Of a stretch of DNA of 64,000 bases, positions 49,173 to 58,468 are shown one piece after another; the first letter of the stretch is position 1, and every line of letters starts with the position of its first letter. The notes below the pieces were generated by a model. That model did not search any database. It saw nothing but the letters and a program-made list of their open reading frames with translations, and was not told the origin of the DNA. Source of the DNA: SCTG01 sp964384595 (GTDB lineage: Bacteria; Nitrospirota; Nitrospiria; Nitrospirales; NS-4). The stretch spans positions 18,661 to 82,660 of the forward strand of contig CAYLLY010000002.1 in assembly GCA_964384595.1 (NCBI GenBank), given 5' to 3'. The position numbers and the translations under genes were made by a program.

Positions 49173-50927
49173 TCAAAGGGTTTTGCTGGACTGCTTGTGC
49201 TGCGCTTTGCGGATCCGCTCATCAGCGGCCGGGTCCCAGAACCCCTTTGCCTTGAACCGATCCGTCAACTTTATGTTCGCCGGATCGAGCTCCAGCGAGC
49301 GAAGCCAGGCTTCGCGGGCATCGTTCGGGAGGTTGTTGGTGAGGCAGATCTCGCCGAGGTGCTCGAAGAAGATGGGGTCGTCGGGCACCACGGCGACGGC
49401 TCGCTTCATCTCCTCCAGTGCTTCCTGCAGCCGCCCCATTTTGAAATAGGCCCACGCGAGACTGTCGAGATAGTAGCCGTTCTGCGGCTTGACCGCGAGC
49501 GCTCGTTGAATCAGCCCGACGGCCTCCTCCAGCCGCATGTCACGCTCCGCAAACGTATAGCCGAGATAGTTCAGCGCGTCGGCATGCTTGGGATCCAACC
49601 GGATGGCTTCCTGCATCTCGCTGACCAGTTCGTCGAACCGCCCCAGCTTGTCATAGGCGGTGCCCAGGTTGAAGTGGAAGTCGGCGCTGTCGGGATGCCG
49701 CTGCAGGCCTTCGCGAAAGACGGCGACCGCTTCTTCATGCCGCGAGGCCTGCAGCAGGGTCAGGCCCAGCATGAGGTAGGCGTCCGGCAGCTTGGGATTC
49801 AGGGCGATCACCTGGCGAAAATGCGGCAGCGCCTCCTCAGTTCGCTTCAGGCGATACAGCAGGTACCCGAGGTGGAGATGCGCGTCGGTGAACCGCGCAT
49901 CAGCCTGGATGACCGCCCCGTATTCCGCAATGGCTTTCTCGTAGTCCTTCATCTCCTCATAGAGGTAGGCCAGGTGGTCGCGCACCCGCAGTTCGTTCGG
50001 CCGCAGCGTCAGCACGAGTTTCATCTGCTCGACCGCTTTGGGGAACTCCTTCATTTCGCCGTAAATCAGGCCGATGCGAAGCTGGGCCTCAACGTCCCCG
50101 GGAGACGCCTCGACGGCTTCACGCAACAGCACAAGCGCCGACGCATAGTCCTTCTGCGTCAACAGCATCCGGACCAGTCGGTGGCGCACTTCACGATTGC
50201 CCCGATTGATCTCCTGGAGATACTTTCGGAGCGTCGCAATGGCTTGCGGGGCATCGCCCTGGGCCTCGAGCGCCGTCGCCAATCCCAGATAGGCCGGATC
50301 AAAGCCGGGATTGCCGGCCAGGGCATCCCGATAGGACTGTATGGCCCGATCCCATGCCTTCTGCTCAACCAGCACGTGACCGAGATAGAGGTAGCCGGTC
50401 GGCGACGAGGCCGGCGCCAGCGCGATGCCTTGACGGAGTCTCCGCTCCGATTCCTCATACCGCTTCTGCCCGGCCAGGAGCATGCCCATCGAATAATAGG
50501 CCTGCGGTTCTTGCGGCCGTAGCGCCACGATCCGCTCGTAGTACCCGAGCGCGCGATCTGAATGGCCCGTGGCCACCGCGATGGCGGCCAGAATGTTCAG
50601 GGCCGGGAGGCTGGCGGTGTCTCTGGCAAGCACAGCTTCGGCGTGCGCCTGGGCTTTTCCATGCTCGCCCCGGGTGTGGTAGAGGGTCGCCAGGCGGAGG
50701 TGGAGCACCGCCGAGGTGGGATCAAGCGCAAGCGCCTTGAGGTACTCCTCCTGAGCCGTCCCGGCGTCATTCGCCACTTCGGCCTGGTACCCGCGCAGGA
50801 AATGGAAGTAGGCCTTCGGGTCCGGAACTCGCTGAACGGGGGGGGAGGCGGCACCCCGCTCCGTGGCCTGAACAACAGACGGCACACCGGCCGTCACGGC
50901 CAGAAGGCAGGAGGCCCATGCGCTCAC
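49173..50927 (-). CDS. Large periplasmic TPR protein
   Basis: A protein of about 584 residues made of roughly 15 tetratricopeptide repeats, with an N-terminal hydrophobic segment ending VVQA that suggests export. Repeats are of the canonical type (for example LDPTSAVLHLRLATLYHTRGEHGKAQAHAEAVL and LDPKHADALNYLGYTFAERD). The start is uncertain: an upstream frame begins at TTG 50999, which lies before the predicted start of transcription; an ATT at 50948 has a good GGAGG in front; I list GTG 50927 as the nearest conventional codon. Its sequence lies between pilins and dnaB with its own consensus promoter. TPR proteins of this kind are assembly scaffolds, perhaps for the pilus or for the exopolysaccharide exporter; no specific role is seen. 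Confidence 0.82.
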   Translation of the reverse strand: MSAWASCLLAVTAGVPSVVQATERGAASPPVQRVPDPKAYFHFLRGYQAEVANDAGTAQEEYLKALALDPTSAVLHLRLATLYHTRGEHGKAQAHAEAVLARDTASLPALNILAAIAVATGHSDRALGYYERIVALRPQEPQAYYSMGMLLAGQKRYEESERRLRQGIALAPASSPTGYLYLGHVLVEQKAWDRAIQSYRDALAGNPGFDPAYLGLATALEAQGDAPQAIATLRKYLQEINRGNREVRHRLVRMLLTQKDYASALVLLREAVEASPGDVEAQLRIGLIYGEMKEFPKAVEQMKLVLTLRPNELRVRDHLAYLYEEMKDYEKAIAEYGAVIQADARFTDAHLHLGYLLYRLKRTEEALPHFRQVIALNPKLPDAYLMLGLTLLQASRHEEAVAVFREGLQRHPDSADFHFNLGTAYDKLGRFDELVSEMQEAIRLDPKHADALNYLGYTFAERDMRLEEAVGLIQRALAVKPQNGYYLDSLAWAYFKMGRLQEALEEMKRAVAVVPDDPIFFEHLGEICLTNNLPNDAREAWLRSLELDPANIKLTDRFKAKGFWDPAADERIRKAQHKQSSKTL

Positions 50928-50999
50928 TCGTAGTATGGCAGTGGGAATGGCCGCCTCCAGAAGCGTGACGCGAATTTCACCGGGTATGGCTCTCGGCAA

Positions 51000-51028
51000 A
51001 TTATACGGGCGCCCTTGAGGAGAGTCAA
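51000..51028 (-). promoter_or_regulatory. Sigma-70-type promoter for the TPR gene
   Basis: TTGACT (51028-51023), a 17-base spacer and TATAAT (51005-51000), near-perfect consensus. Start predicted near 50993. It overlaps the 3' end of dnaB by a few bases. It argues that codons upstream of about 50990 in the open frame are not translated. Confidence 0.75.
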
Positions 51029-52422
51029 ATCTGCTCCCGAATGTAGTTCCCGAATTTGGCGTACTCCGGCAGGAACGTCAGATGCACGACGCCCGTCGGT
51101 CCGTTGCGGTGTTTGGAAATGATGATATCGGCGACATGGTCGGGCGCCACGTCCTCTTCAACTTCACCCGTCTGGTTCGCGTACATGTCTTTGCGGTAGA
51201 TCATCATGACGAGATCCGCGTCCTGCTCGATGGCCCCCGACTCCCGGAGGTCGGCCAGCAACGGCCGCTTGTCCTGGCGGCTTTCCACCGCCCGGCTGAG
51301 CTGCGAGAGCGCCACGACCGGGATGTTCAATTCCTTGGCGACGGACTTGAGCGACCGGGAGATGTCGGAAATCTCCTGCTGCCGATTCTCGCTGTCGCCG
51401 GCCCCGGCCATTAATTGGAGATAATCCACCACCACCAGGTCGAGACCGGTTTCCGCCCGTTGCCGGCGGATCTTCGCCCTCATTTCCAGCGCCGTGATGC
51501 CCGGCGTGTCGTCGATGTAGATTTTGCTGTCGGTCAACGCGCTGGCGGCGCGGGTCAGGCTCGACCAGTCTTCCCGGTGCAGTTGGCCGGTCCTGATCCG
51601 GTGCATGTCGAGAGAACCGGCCGCGCTCAGCAGCCGCATGCAGAGTTGCTCCTTGGACATTTCCAGGCTGAAGATGGCCACCTTGTACGACTTCGGTTTG
51701 TGCAGCGCGGCATTCAAGGCCATGCCCAGCGCCAGGCTGGTCTTGCCGGTGCTCGGCCGACCGGCGACGATGATGAGATCGGACGGCTGGAGACCGGCGG
51801 TCTTATCATCAAGGTCTGCAAAGCCTGTCGGGATGCCCGTGATCTTTTCCTGCTGCTCGTACAACTTGTTGATGTGCTCGACCGTGCGGTTCACCACGTC
51901 CTTGATCGGGCTGAATGCCTTCTTCAGCCGGCTCTCCGCGATCCCGAAGATGCTCCGCTCGGCGTAATCCAGCAACTCGTCGACGCGCTTCGTGCCCTCA
52001 TACCCCCGGGTCACGATCTCCGTCGCCACCCCGATCAGTGCGCGGTTGATCCCGGTTTCGTGGATGAGCTTGGCGTGGTGGGTCACGCTGGACGCGGTCG
52101 CGACGGACTGCGCGAGATCGGTCAGATAGGCGCTGCCCCCGATCCCTTCCAGGGTCCCGGCGTGTTGCAAATGATCCGTCAGGGTCACCAGGTCGACGAC
52201 CTGATTCTGCTCCGACAACTCGATCATGGCCTCGAAGATCCGGCGGTGCGCGGGCCGGTAGAATTCATCCGGTCCGATGATTTCGAGCGCCTTGTAGAGC
52301 GCCTGGTTGTCCAGGAGAATGGCCCCGAGCACGGCTTGCTCCGCCTCGATGTTCTGCGGGGGCAGCTTGAGCGCCGCGGGATCGGCGCGAAGGGCGCGTT
52401 CGGACCGGCCACCGGGCGTCAT
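51025..52422 (-). CDS. dnaB: Replicative DNA helicase DnaB
   Basis: A 465-residue hexameric helicase. The N-terminal domain begins PPQNIEAEQAVLGAIL (about 21-36), and the C-terminal RecA-like domain starts TGIPTGFADLDDKTAGLQPSDL with Walker A GRPSTGKTS (221-229), FSLEMSKEQL, DYLQLM (Walker B) and LRESGAIEQDAD with the arginine finger region. It unwinds DNA at the replication fork. ATG 52422 overlaps the hisZ stop by ATGA; the frame is open far upstream but over hisZ. It is the last gene of the aminotransferase-serA-hisZ-dnaB operon, an unusual neighbourhood for dnaB. Confidence 0.95.
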   Translation of the reverse strand: MTPGGRSERALRADPAALKLPPQNIEAEQAVLGAILLDNQALYKALEIIGPDEFYRPAHRRIFEAMIELSEQNQVVDLVTLTDHLQHAGTLEGIGGSAYLTDLAQSVATASSVTHHAKLIHETGINRALIGVATEIVTRGYEGTKRVDELLDYAERSIFGIAESRLKKAFSPIKDVVNRTVEHINKLYEQQEKITGIPTGFADLDDKTAGLQPSDLIIVAGRPSTGKTSLALGMALNAALHKPKSYKVAIFSLEMSKEQLCMRLLSAAGSLDMHRIRTGQLHREDWSSLTRAASALTDSKIYIDDTPGITALEMRAKIRRQRAETGLDLVVVDYLQLMAGAGDSENRQQEISDISRSLKSVAKELNIPVVALSQLSRAVESRQDKRPLLADLRESGAIEQDADLVMMIYRKDMYANQTGEVEEDVAPDHVADIIISKHRNGPTGVVHLTFLPEYAKFGNYIREQI

Positions 52423-53456
52423 CGGCGCGTCCCCTTCCTGCCGGCCGCCGCCGCCCGACCGGCCTGCACGGCACGAAGCTGCAGGAGCCGGTCCAGATCG
52501 AACGCGAATCCGGTTGACGGGACTTCGCGCCCGAACCGGCCGATCAAATGGTCGTATCGTCCCCCGCCCCCGACTTCCGCGCCCAGCCCGTCGGCGTAGA
52601 TGTCGAAGACCAGTCCGGTGTAATACTCCATCCGCCGGATCTCTCCCATGTCCAGCAGGAGATGATCCCCTAAGCCCGCCACCGTCATCCGCTCCCACAC
52701 GTCCCGCAGCCGGGCCAGCGGCCGACGGCAGTCCTCGCTCCGGGGGGCCAGCCGGCCGGCCGCCTCCAGCATCTCGTAGCCCCCGAAGAGCTCGGGGACC
52801 GCGCGGAGCGCTTTGGCGTCGCGTCCCCGTACGCCGGCTCCACGAAGCAGGACCTCCATGCGAGGGATGTCCTTCCGCGCCGCCGCTTCACGGAGGCTGC
52901 GCTGCACGGACGCCGACACGCCGGTCCGGCGCAGCAACGCATTGAAGAACGCCCCTTGCCCGATGGCGATGGTAAAGGCGGTGATCCCCAGACGCCGGAG
53001 GCATTCCGCCGCCACCATGATCGGCTCGACATCGGCCGCCGTGCCCCTGGGACCGATCAGCTCGATCCCGATCTGGAAGATCTCACGATCGCGGCCGGCG
53101 TGCTCCGGCTCGTAGCGAAAGACATTGGCGCTGTAACAGAGCCGTAGGGGAAAGGGCTGGGCCACCATGCCCATCGCCACCATCCGGGCGATCTGGGCCG
53201 TGACGTCCGGGCGCAGGACGAGGATGCGCCCCGTCGCCCGGTCCACCACCTTGTAGGACTTCTCGATAAGCTCGGCGTCCAGGCCGGGGGCCAGGACGTC
53301 CAAGTATTCAAACGTGGGAGGGATGATTTCGCGATAGCCGCGCTCCGCGAAGACCGCCAAGGCGATCTCCTCCACCGCGCGCTTCTCTTCCGCCGCAACG
53401 GGCAGAAACGTGGCGACGCCTTGCGGTATGGGAGAACGGGAGGGCTTCATCATCAC
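52419..53456 (-). CDS. hisZ: ATP phosphoribosyltransferase regulatory subunit HisZ
   Basis: A 345-residue protein related to histidyl-tRNA synthetase but lacking its anticodon-binding domain. The start (about 8-25) is PIPQGVATFLPVAAEEKRAVEE; EIIPPTFEYLDVL and LRPDVTAQIARMVA (motif 2-like) and EYYTGLVFDIYADG match the HisZ family. It allosterically supports a short-form HisG in the first step of histidine synthesis; hisG is not in the window. Start GTG 53456 (ATG 53453 or 53450 also possible). It lies 21 bases after serA and overlaps dnaB by ATGA. HisZ is typical of bacteria with short HisG, which fits a non-enteric phylum. Confidence 0.9.
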   Translation of the reverse strand: MMMKPSRSPIPQGVATFLPVAAEEKRAVEEIALAVFAERGYREIIPPTFEYLDVLAPGLDAELIEKSYKVVDRATGRILVLRPDVTAQIARMVAMGMVAQPFPLRLCYSANVFRYEPEHAGRDREIFQIGIELIGPRGTAADVEPIMVAAECLRRLGITAFTIAIGQGAFFNALLRRTGVSASVQRSLREAAARKDIPRMEVLLRGAGVRGRDAKALRAVPELFGGYEMLEAAGRLAPRSEDCRRPLARLRDVWERMTVAGLGDHLLLDMGEIRRMEYYTGLVFDIYADGLGAEVGGGGRYDHLIGRFGREVPSTGFAFDLDRLLQLRAVQAGRAAAAGRKGTRR

Positions 53457-53477
53457 GGGACCAGCCGGCGGGGCCGG

Positions 53478-55058
53478 CTACAGACGCACGAGTTTGACCG
53501 AAATGATGTTCTTGGCGACGGTCACGGCGCGGAGCACTTCCACGGGCAGCGGCGCGTCCACCCCGACGATGAGCAACGCCTGGCCCCCCTTTTCTTCGCG
53601 CGAGCACTGCATGCGGGCGATATTGATCTGGTGCTCGCCGAGGATCTGGCCCACCTGGCCGATCACGCCGGGGCGATCGTAGTTCAGGATGAAGAGCATG
53701 TGCCCTTCGGGCACGATCTCCACGCGGAAATTATCCAGTTGGACGATCCGGGGATCGCGCCGGCCGTAAAGCGCCCCCGCGATCCGGCTGGTCTTCTTCT
53801 CGGCCTCCACCTGGATCGTGACCAGGCTGGTAAAGTCCCCCGCGTCGCTGCTCTTCACTTCCTTGACTTCGATCCCCCGCTCGCGCGCCACCACGGGCGC
53901 GTTCACGTAGTTGATCGTTTCCTCCAGGATCGGCGTCAGGAGCCCTTTCAGGGCCGCAATGGTCAGCGGCGCCACATTGACGCCCGCGACCTCGCCTCTG
54001 TACTCGACCGTGACGCGCTCGATCCCGCCCTCGTACAGCTGGGAATGCAGCAGCCCCAGCTTCTCGGCGAGCGTGATGTACGGCTGGAGCCGCGGCAGCA
54101 ACTCGGCCGGCACCGACGGGATGTTGACGGCGCCCCGCGCAATGCCGCGCGTCAGGTAGTCCACGATCTGCTCGGCGATCCCGACCGCCACGTTCTCCTG
54201 GGCTTCCGTGGTGGACCCGCCGATGTGCGGCGAGCAGATGAAATTGTCCAGCGTCAGCAGCGGATGGGCGGGCTTGACCGGCTCCTCCTCGAAGACATCG
54301 AAGGCGGCGCCCGCGACCTTCCCGCTCTTCAGCGCATCGTAAAGGTCCTGCTCATTGATGATGCCCCCGCGGGCGCAATTGATGATGCGCACGCCCTCCT
54401 TCATTGTCGCAATCGTCGTGCGGTTGATGATGTTCTGGGTCTCGGCCGTCAGAGGCGTATGGACCGTGATGATGTCGGCGCGACGGAAGAGCTCGTGCAG
54501 GCCCATGATCTCGACGCCCATCTTGCGGGCGCGCTCCTCCGCCAGGTAGGGATCGTAGGCGATCACGCTCATCGTGACCCCTTGGGCCAGCTTGGCGAGA
54601 TGGCTCCCGATCTGTCCCATCCCGACGATGCCGAGGGTCTTGTTGTAGAGCTCCACGCCCATGAACTTCTCTTTTTCCCACTTGCCGGCTTTCATGGAAG
54701 CGGTGGCCTGCGGGATCTTGCGGGCCAGCGCGAAGATCATCGCGAAGGTATGCTCGGCCGTCGTGACGGTATTGCCGCCCGGCGTGTTCATCACCACGAT
54801 GCCGCGTTTGGTGGCGGCGGCGGTATCTACGTTGTCCAGACCGGACCCCGCCCGTCCGATGATCCGGAGCCTGTCGGCGGCGGCAATCACCTCCGCCGTC
54901 ACCTTCGTCCCGCTGCGGACGATGAGCCCCTCGTAATTCTTGATCTCGCGGAGCAGTTCCTCCTTGGGCATCTTGGTCTTGACGTCCACGGTCAGACCGG
55001 CCTTCTGGAGAAGCTCGACTCCTTGCTTGGAGAGGTTGTCGCTGACGAGGATTTTCAT
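53478..55058 (-). CDS. serA: D-3-phosphoglycerate dehydrogenase
   Basis: A 526-residue long-form SerA, the first enzyme of serine synthesis. The start region MKILVSDNLSKQG is typical. NAD binding is at GIVGMGQIGSH (around 142-152), catalytic Arg, Glu and His are in NCARGGI, DVFEEEP and CSPHIGGST, and the C-terminal half has the allosteric substrate-binding (ASB) and ACT domains (from about 310; ACT near ILNYDRPGVIGQVG). It overlaps the aminotransferase by ATGA, so serine synthesis enzymes are co-translated. Confidence 0.95.
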   Translation of the reverse strand: MKILVSDNLSKQGVELLQKAGLTVDVKTKMPKEELLREIKNYEGLIVRSGTKVTAEVIAAADRLRIIGRAGSGLDNVDTAAATKRGIVVMNTPGGNTVTTAEHTFAMIFALARKIPQATASMKAGKWEKEKFMGVELYNKTLGIVGMGQIGSHLAKLAQGVTMSVIAYDPYLAEERARKMGVEIMGLHELFRRADIITVHTPLTAETQNIINRTTIATMKEGVRIINCARGGIINEQDLYDALKSGKVAGAAFDVFEEEPVKPAHPLLTLDNFICSPHIGGSTTEAQENVAVGIAEQIVDYLTRGIARGAVNIPSVPAELLPRLQPYITLAEKLGLLHSQLYEGGIERVTVEYRGEVAGVNVAPLTIAALKGLLTPILEETINYVNAPVVARERGIEVKEVKSSDAGDFTSLVTIQVEAEKKTSRIAGALYGRRDPRIVQLDNFRVEIVPEGHMLFILNYDRPGVIGQVGQILGEHQINIARMQCSREEKGGQALLIVGVDAPLPVEVLRAVTVAKNIISVKLVRL

Positions 55059-56197
55059 TTTGCGAGCAGCAGCTCCTCGGCTTTGCCGACGCCCGCGCCC
55101 AGTTTCACCGGATGCCCGAGCCCTTTCAGCACCATCTCGGTGGCGGCGAGCGCCTGGATGACGTCGAAGGTGTCCATGTAGCCCATGTGCGCGATCCGGA
55201 AGATCTTCCCCTTGAGGTGATCCTGCCCGCCGGCCGCCGTGATCCCGTACTGTTCGCGCAGATTCTTATAGACCGCCTGCCCGTCCACGCCGGTCGGCGT
55301 CGAGACGACCGTGAGGGCATCGCTGGGGCTCTGTTTCGGAAAGAGCGCCAGGCCGGCCGCCTTCATCCCCTCCCGCATCGCGTGGGCCATCCGGGCGTGG
55401 CGCGCGAAGACGTTGCCGAGGCCTTCGGCTTTCAGCATTTTCAGCACTTCCTGGAGCCCGACCATCAACGAAACACCCGCGGTGTACGCGGTCTGGTTCT
55501 TCTGCTGGGCGTCGCGTTCCTTCTTGAAGTTGAAATAGAAGGCCGTGTTCTTGGCCTTCTCGGCCAGCCGCCAGGCCTTGTCGCTCACGCTCGCGAACGC
55601 CAGGCCCGGAGGCAGCATCATCGCTTTCTGGGATCCGGCCACCACCACGTCGATCCCCCACTCGTCGGTCTTCAGGTCGAACACCCCCAGCGCCGTGATG
55701 GCGTCCACCACCAGCATCGTTTCCTCGCAGGACCGCACGATCTCGGCGATCGCCCGTGTATCGTGGGCGACTCCGGTGGACGTCTCGCTCGCCTGGATGT
55801 ACACCGCCTTGATGGCGGGATCCTTCTTCAGGGCGTCGGCCACGGCCTGGGGATCGACCGCTTCTCCCCATTCGACTTTGATCTCGATCCCATTGACCCC
55901 GAACGTCTTGCAGAGCTTTCCCCAGCGTTCGCCGAACTTACCCCCATTGACGTACAAGGCTTTGTCGCCCTGGGAGAGAAAATTGGACACCGCCCCTTCC
56001 ATGGCGCCGGTTCCCGACGCGACAAGCGTCAGGACGTCGTTACGGGTCTGAAAGAGCCATCGGAGGTTCTCCCGAAGTTCCGCGAACATGGCGGCAAATT
56101 CTGGAGCCCGGTGGTGGGCCATCGGCCTGGCCATGGCCAGCAGGACTTCGGGGGGAACTGGGGTCGGCCCTGGAGCCAACAGGTACCGTTTCAGCAT
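55055..56197 (-). CDS. Class V aminotransferase (alanine-glyoxylate/serine-pyruvate or phosphoserine type)
   Basis: A 380-residue PLP enzyme. LAPGPTPVP near the start, SGTGAMEGAV (61-70), VVDAITALG (163-171) and the PLP lysine in AGSQKAMMLPPG (Lys191) are class V family features. Together with serA downstream, a role in serine metabolism is likely: either alanine/serine-glyoxylate transamination or the phosphoserine step, as some phyla use this family instead of SerC. A good RBS (AAGGAGAGG) precedes ATG 56197. It heads the operon. Confidence 0.9.
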   Translation of the reverse strand: MLKRYLLAPGPTPVPPEVLLAMARPMAHHRAPEFAAMFAELRENLRWLFQTRNDVLTLVASGTGAMEGAVSNFLSQGDKALYVNGGKFGERWGKLCKTFGVNGIEIKVEWGEAVDPQAVADALKKDPAIKAVYIQASETSTGVAHDTRAIAEIVRSCEETMLVVDAITALGVFDLKTDEWGIDVVVAGSQKAMMLPPGLAFASVSDKAWRLAEKAKNTAFYFNFKKERDAQQKNQTAYTAGVSLMVGLQEVLKMLKAEGLGNVFARHARMAHAMREGMKAAGLALFPKQSPSDALTVVSTPTGVDGQAVYKNLREQYGITAAGGQDHLKGKIFRIAHMGYMDTFDVIQALAATEMVLKGLGHPVKLGAGVGKAEELLLAK

Positions 56198-56248
56198 GCC
56201 GCGCCTCTCCTTCTTCAGGGAAATTTAATGATGGCTGAATGCTCGGCC

Positions 56249-56277
56249 ACGCTATCATACGGTCAGAAACGTGTCAA
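56249..56277 (-). promoter_or_regulatory. Sigma-70-type promoter for the aminotransferase-serA-hisZ-dnaB operon
   Basis: TTGACA (56277-56272), a 17-base spacer and TAGCGT (56254-56249). The -35 is perfect; the -10 is weak but of the type seen in GC-rich genomes. Predicted 5' UTR about 45 bases. The rest of 56198-56391, the divergent gap to the transglycosylase gene, shows nothing else I recognise. Confidence 0.5.
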
Positions 56278-56391
56278 GGTGACCAAAAGGCCTAAGTGAA
56301 TGGGAAATCAGCCGATTGCGGCACCGAAAATGTCCACGCAGGGCCCCGCCGCTTGCTTTCGGCAGGCTCTTCGTCTACAGTAGGTGGCTCT

Positions 56392-57666
56392 ATGGAAGGA
56401 CACGTGCCGGCGCGCATCCGGATCACCGCTCTGGGGGGGGTTCTCCTGGCCTCGGCCGCCCTCACGGCCGAAGGGTGGGTGTATGCCGCCGCGGAGCCGT
56501 TCCCGGAGGCCGATCACCGCTCCGGCATCGCCTTCACGGCGGCGCCGTCCGAAAGCCTCGCCCCCCTCGCGAGCAGCGAGGCGCCGGCCCAGCCAGCCGC
56601 ACAACCGCCTGAGCTCCCGGCCGCGGCGCCTCTCGCCGTCGAGCCGACGGCCGAGACACTCGACCAGCCGGAGACCCTGGACTTCGACGTCCCGATCATC
56701 AGAACCGCGAAGGTGGACAAGCACGTGCAGTTTTTCTCGTTCCACATTCGCGACCGGTTCGAAATCTGGCTGAGCCGCCTGGAGCGTCACCGGCCGATGG
56801 CGGAGCAAATCTTTGCGGAGTTCAACCTCCCCGGCGATCTGGTCTTCCTGTCTCTGGTGGAAAGCGGGTTTAACCCACGCGCCGTCTCCCGCGCCAAGGC
56901 GGTCGGACCGTGGCAGTTCATCAAGTCAACCGCCAAGGCCTACGGCCTTCGGGTGGATAACTGGATCGACGAGCGGCGGGATCCCGTGAAGTCCACGCTT
57001 GCCGCCGCCCAATACCTTCGGGACCTGTACCAGCTTTTCGGATCATGGCCTCTGGCCATGGCGGCCTACAATGCGGGAGAGCGCAAGGTCGGACGCGCGC
57101 TCGTCCGCGCACAAGCCGACGACTTCTGGGATCTCACCGACACCAAGCTGCTGAAAAGAGAAACGAAGGAATACGTACCTCGGTTCCTGGCCGCCGCCCT
57201 GATCGCCAAAGACCCGACTCGTTTCGGGCTTGCCGTTCCTGCTCAAACGCCGGTGGAATACGACGAGGTGATCGTCACCCGCCCGATCCATTTGAGGACG
57301 GCGGCCAAGGCCGCGGGCGTGTCCTACGAGGAATTTAAGGCGCTCAACCCGGAACTCAAAAAAGACCTGACCCCGCCGGACCCGGCCTACCACCTCAAAG
57401 TCCCTGCGGGCCGCAAGGACGCCTATCTCGCCAACCTGGCGACCTACCAGGACTGGAAGCGGGTCCACGCTGTGCGGTATAAAGTCCGTCGCGGTGATAC
57501 CCTGCCGCTTCTCGCGTCACGGTACGGCACCACTGTCGCGGCGATTCTCGAAGCCAATGCCATGACCAAATCCGAGAAGCCCAAGCCGGGCGACTGGCTG
57601 CTTCTCCCTCAGGCGGTCAAGCCCGCAGCCGGCACGCCGCGCGCACCCGTCAAAGCGTCCCGCTGA
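56392..57666 (+). CDS. mltD: MltD-like lytic transglycosylase with LysM domain
   Basis: A 424-residue exported enzyme. A hydrophobic N-terminal segment (about 12-33) is followed by a proline/alanine-rich linker (to about 95). The SLT domain has FLSLVESGFNP with the catalytic Glu (about 157), VGPWQFIKSTAKAYGL and AMAAYNAGERKV. A LysM repeat at about 365-410 (RYKVRRGDTLPLLASRYG) binds peptidoglycan. It cleaves glycan strands with 1,6-anhydro product formation. ATG 56392 has AGGTGG upstream; a GTG at 56296 would add 32 residues with no signal-like character. It converges on the TPR gene with a 2-base gap, so neither has room for its own terminator. Confidence 0.9.
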   Translation: MEGHVPARIRITALGGVLLASAALTAEGWVYAAAEPFPEADHRSGIAFTAAPSESLAPLASSEAPAQPAAQPPELPAAAPLAVEPTAETLDQPETLDFDVPIIRTAKVDKHVQFFSFHIRDRFEIWLSRLERHRPMAEQIFAEFNLPGDLVFLSLVESGFNPRAVSRAKAVGPWQFIKSTAKAYGLRVDNWIDERRDPVKSTLAAAQYLRDLYQLFGSWPLAMAAYNAGERKVGRALVRAQADDFWDLTDTKLLKRETKEYVPRFLAAALIAKDPTRFGLAVPAQTPVEYDEVIVTRPIHLRTAAKAAGVSYEEFKALNPELKKDLTPPDPAYHLKVPAGRKDAYLANLATYQDWKRVHAVRYKVRRGDTLPLLASRYGTTVAAILEANAMTKSEKPKPGDWLLLPQAVKPAAGTPRAPVKASR

Positions 57667-57668
57667 AA

Positions 57669-58436
57669 TTATTTGGAAGGAGCCGCGGGAGACGCCGCAG
57701 GCGCGGCCGGCGGAGCGGAGGCTTTCCGCGCATCGAGCGTCTTGATGCGCACGGCGGCTTCAGCCGCAAACGGCGACGAGGGATGATTTTTCACGATCTC
57801 CTGGTAGCGAGCCAGCGCGCCTTCCGGACGATTCATGATCTCGTCGATTTTTCCGAGCTCGAACAAGGCCTGGTCCTTGTTGGGCGCGCCGTTGATCTGG
57901 ACGACGGCCGCGAGCGTCTTTTCCGCCTCTTCGACCTTGCCCTGGGCCAGTTGGGCATAGGCCAAGCGCTGGTAGACCAAGGGAACGAGGGCGCGCTGGG
58001 TCCCGAAGCGGGCGAGAAACTCCTGGTAGGCCTTGACGGCGCCCTCCCAGTTCTTCAGATCGCTGAGCGCATTCCCTAACAGGTAGGCGGCCTGGGGCGC
58101 GACCGCGCTGCGGGGAAAATCAGCCAGAATTCTTTGGAAGACTTCGACCGCCTTTTTCAGCTCCTCTGGTTTTCGCGCCGAAGACGTCCCTCCCATGAAG
58201 GAGCGCTCGGTGACGCTGCGCGTCGCCTCGTGCAGGAGATCGGCTGCCGCGCGGTCATCCTGCTGACGCATCCAGAGAAATCCGACGACGGCGGCGCCTG
58301 CAATGACTGCCACGGCCACACCGGCGAGCAGCCATCGAAAATTCTCGCGCGCCTGCCGCGCGGTCTGCTCGACCGAATCAACCAGGTGGGCCGGATCCGT
58401 CGGGGACTCTTTGCGGGGTTTTCGTATCTTGAACAT
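57669..58436 (-). CDS. Membrane-anchored TPR protein (YfgM/YbgF-like)
   Basis: A 255-residue protein with an N-terminal cytoplasmic stretch (about 38 residues), one transmembrane helix (WLLAGVAVAVIAGAAVVGFLW, split around 40-60) and a TPR domain (for example KKAVEVFQRILADFPRSAVAPQAAYLLG). The tail is Ala/Pro-rich. Architecture matches the YfgM-type periplasmic TPR anchors of the Sec-associated or cell-division helper class. Its function here is unknown. The start could be ATG 58436 or GTG 58451. A consensus sigma-70 promoter lies upstream. Confidence 0.78.
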   Translation of the reverse strand: MFKIRKPRKESPTDPAHLVDSVEQTARQARENFRWLLAGVAVAVIAGAAVVGFLWMRQQDDRAAADLLHEATRSVTERSFMGGTSSARKPEELKKAVEVFQRILADFPRSAVAPQAAYLLGNALSDLKNWEGAVKAYQEFLARFGTQRALVPLVYQRLAYAQLAQGKVEEAEKTLAAVVQINGAPNKDQALFELGKIDEIMNRPEGALARYQEIVKNHPSSPFAAEAAVRIKTLDARKASAPPAAPAASPAAPSK

Positions 58437-58468
58437 CTCACGACCGCGCACGCATCCAAACGCCGTTC

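Noticed and set aside
49119..50522. Plus-strand frame opposite the TPR gene, and 53421-55181 opposite serA
   Set aside because: Antisense shadows of conserved genes; no protein-like features.
51007..51014. GGGCGCCC palindrome as an operator or terminator
   Set aside because: It falls in the promoter spacer and is short enough to be chance in GC-rich DNA.
56249..56277. TATGAT at 12 bases from TTGACA as the -10 of the aminotransferase promoter
   Set aside because: The spacing is too short for sigma-70; TAGCGT at 17 bases is the better choice though weaker in sequence.
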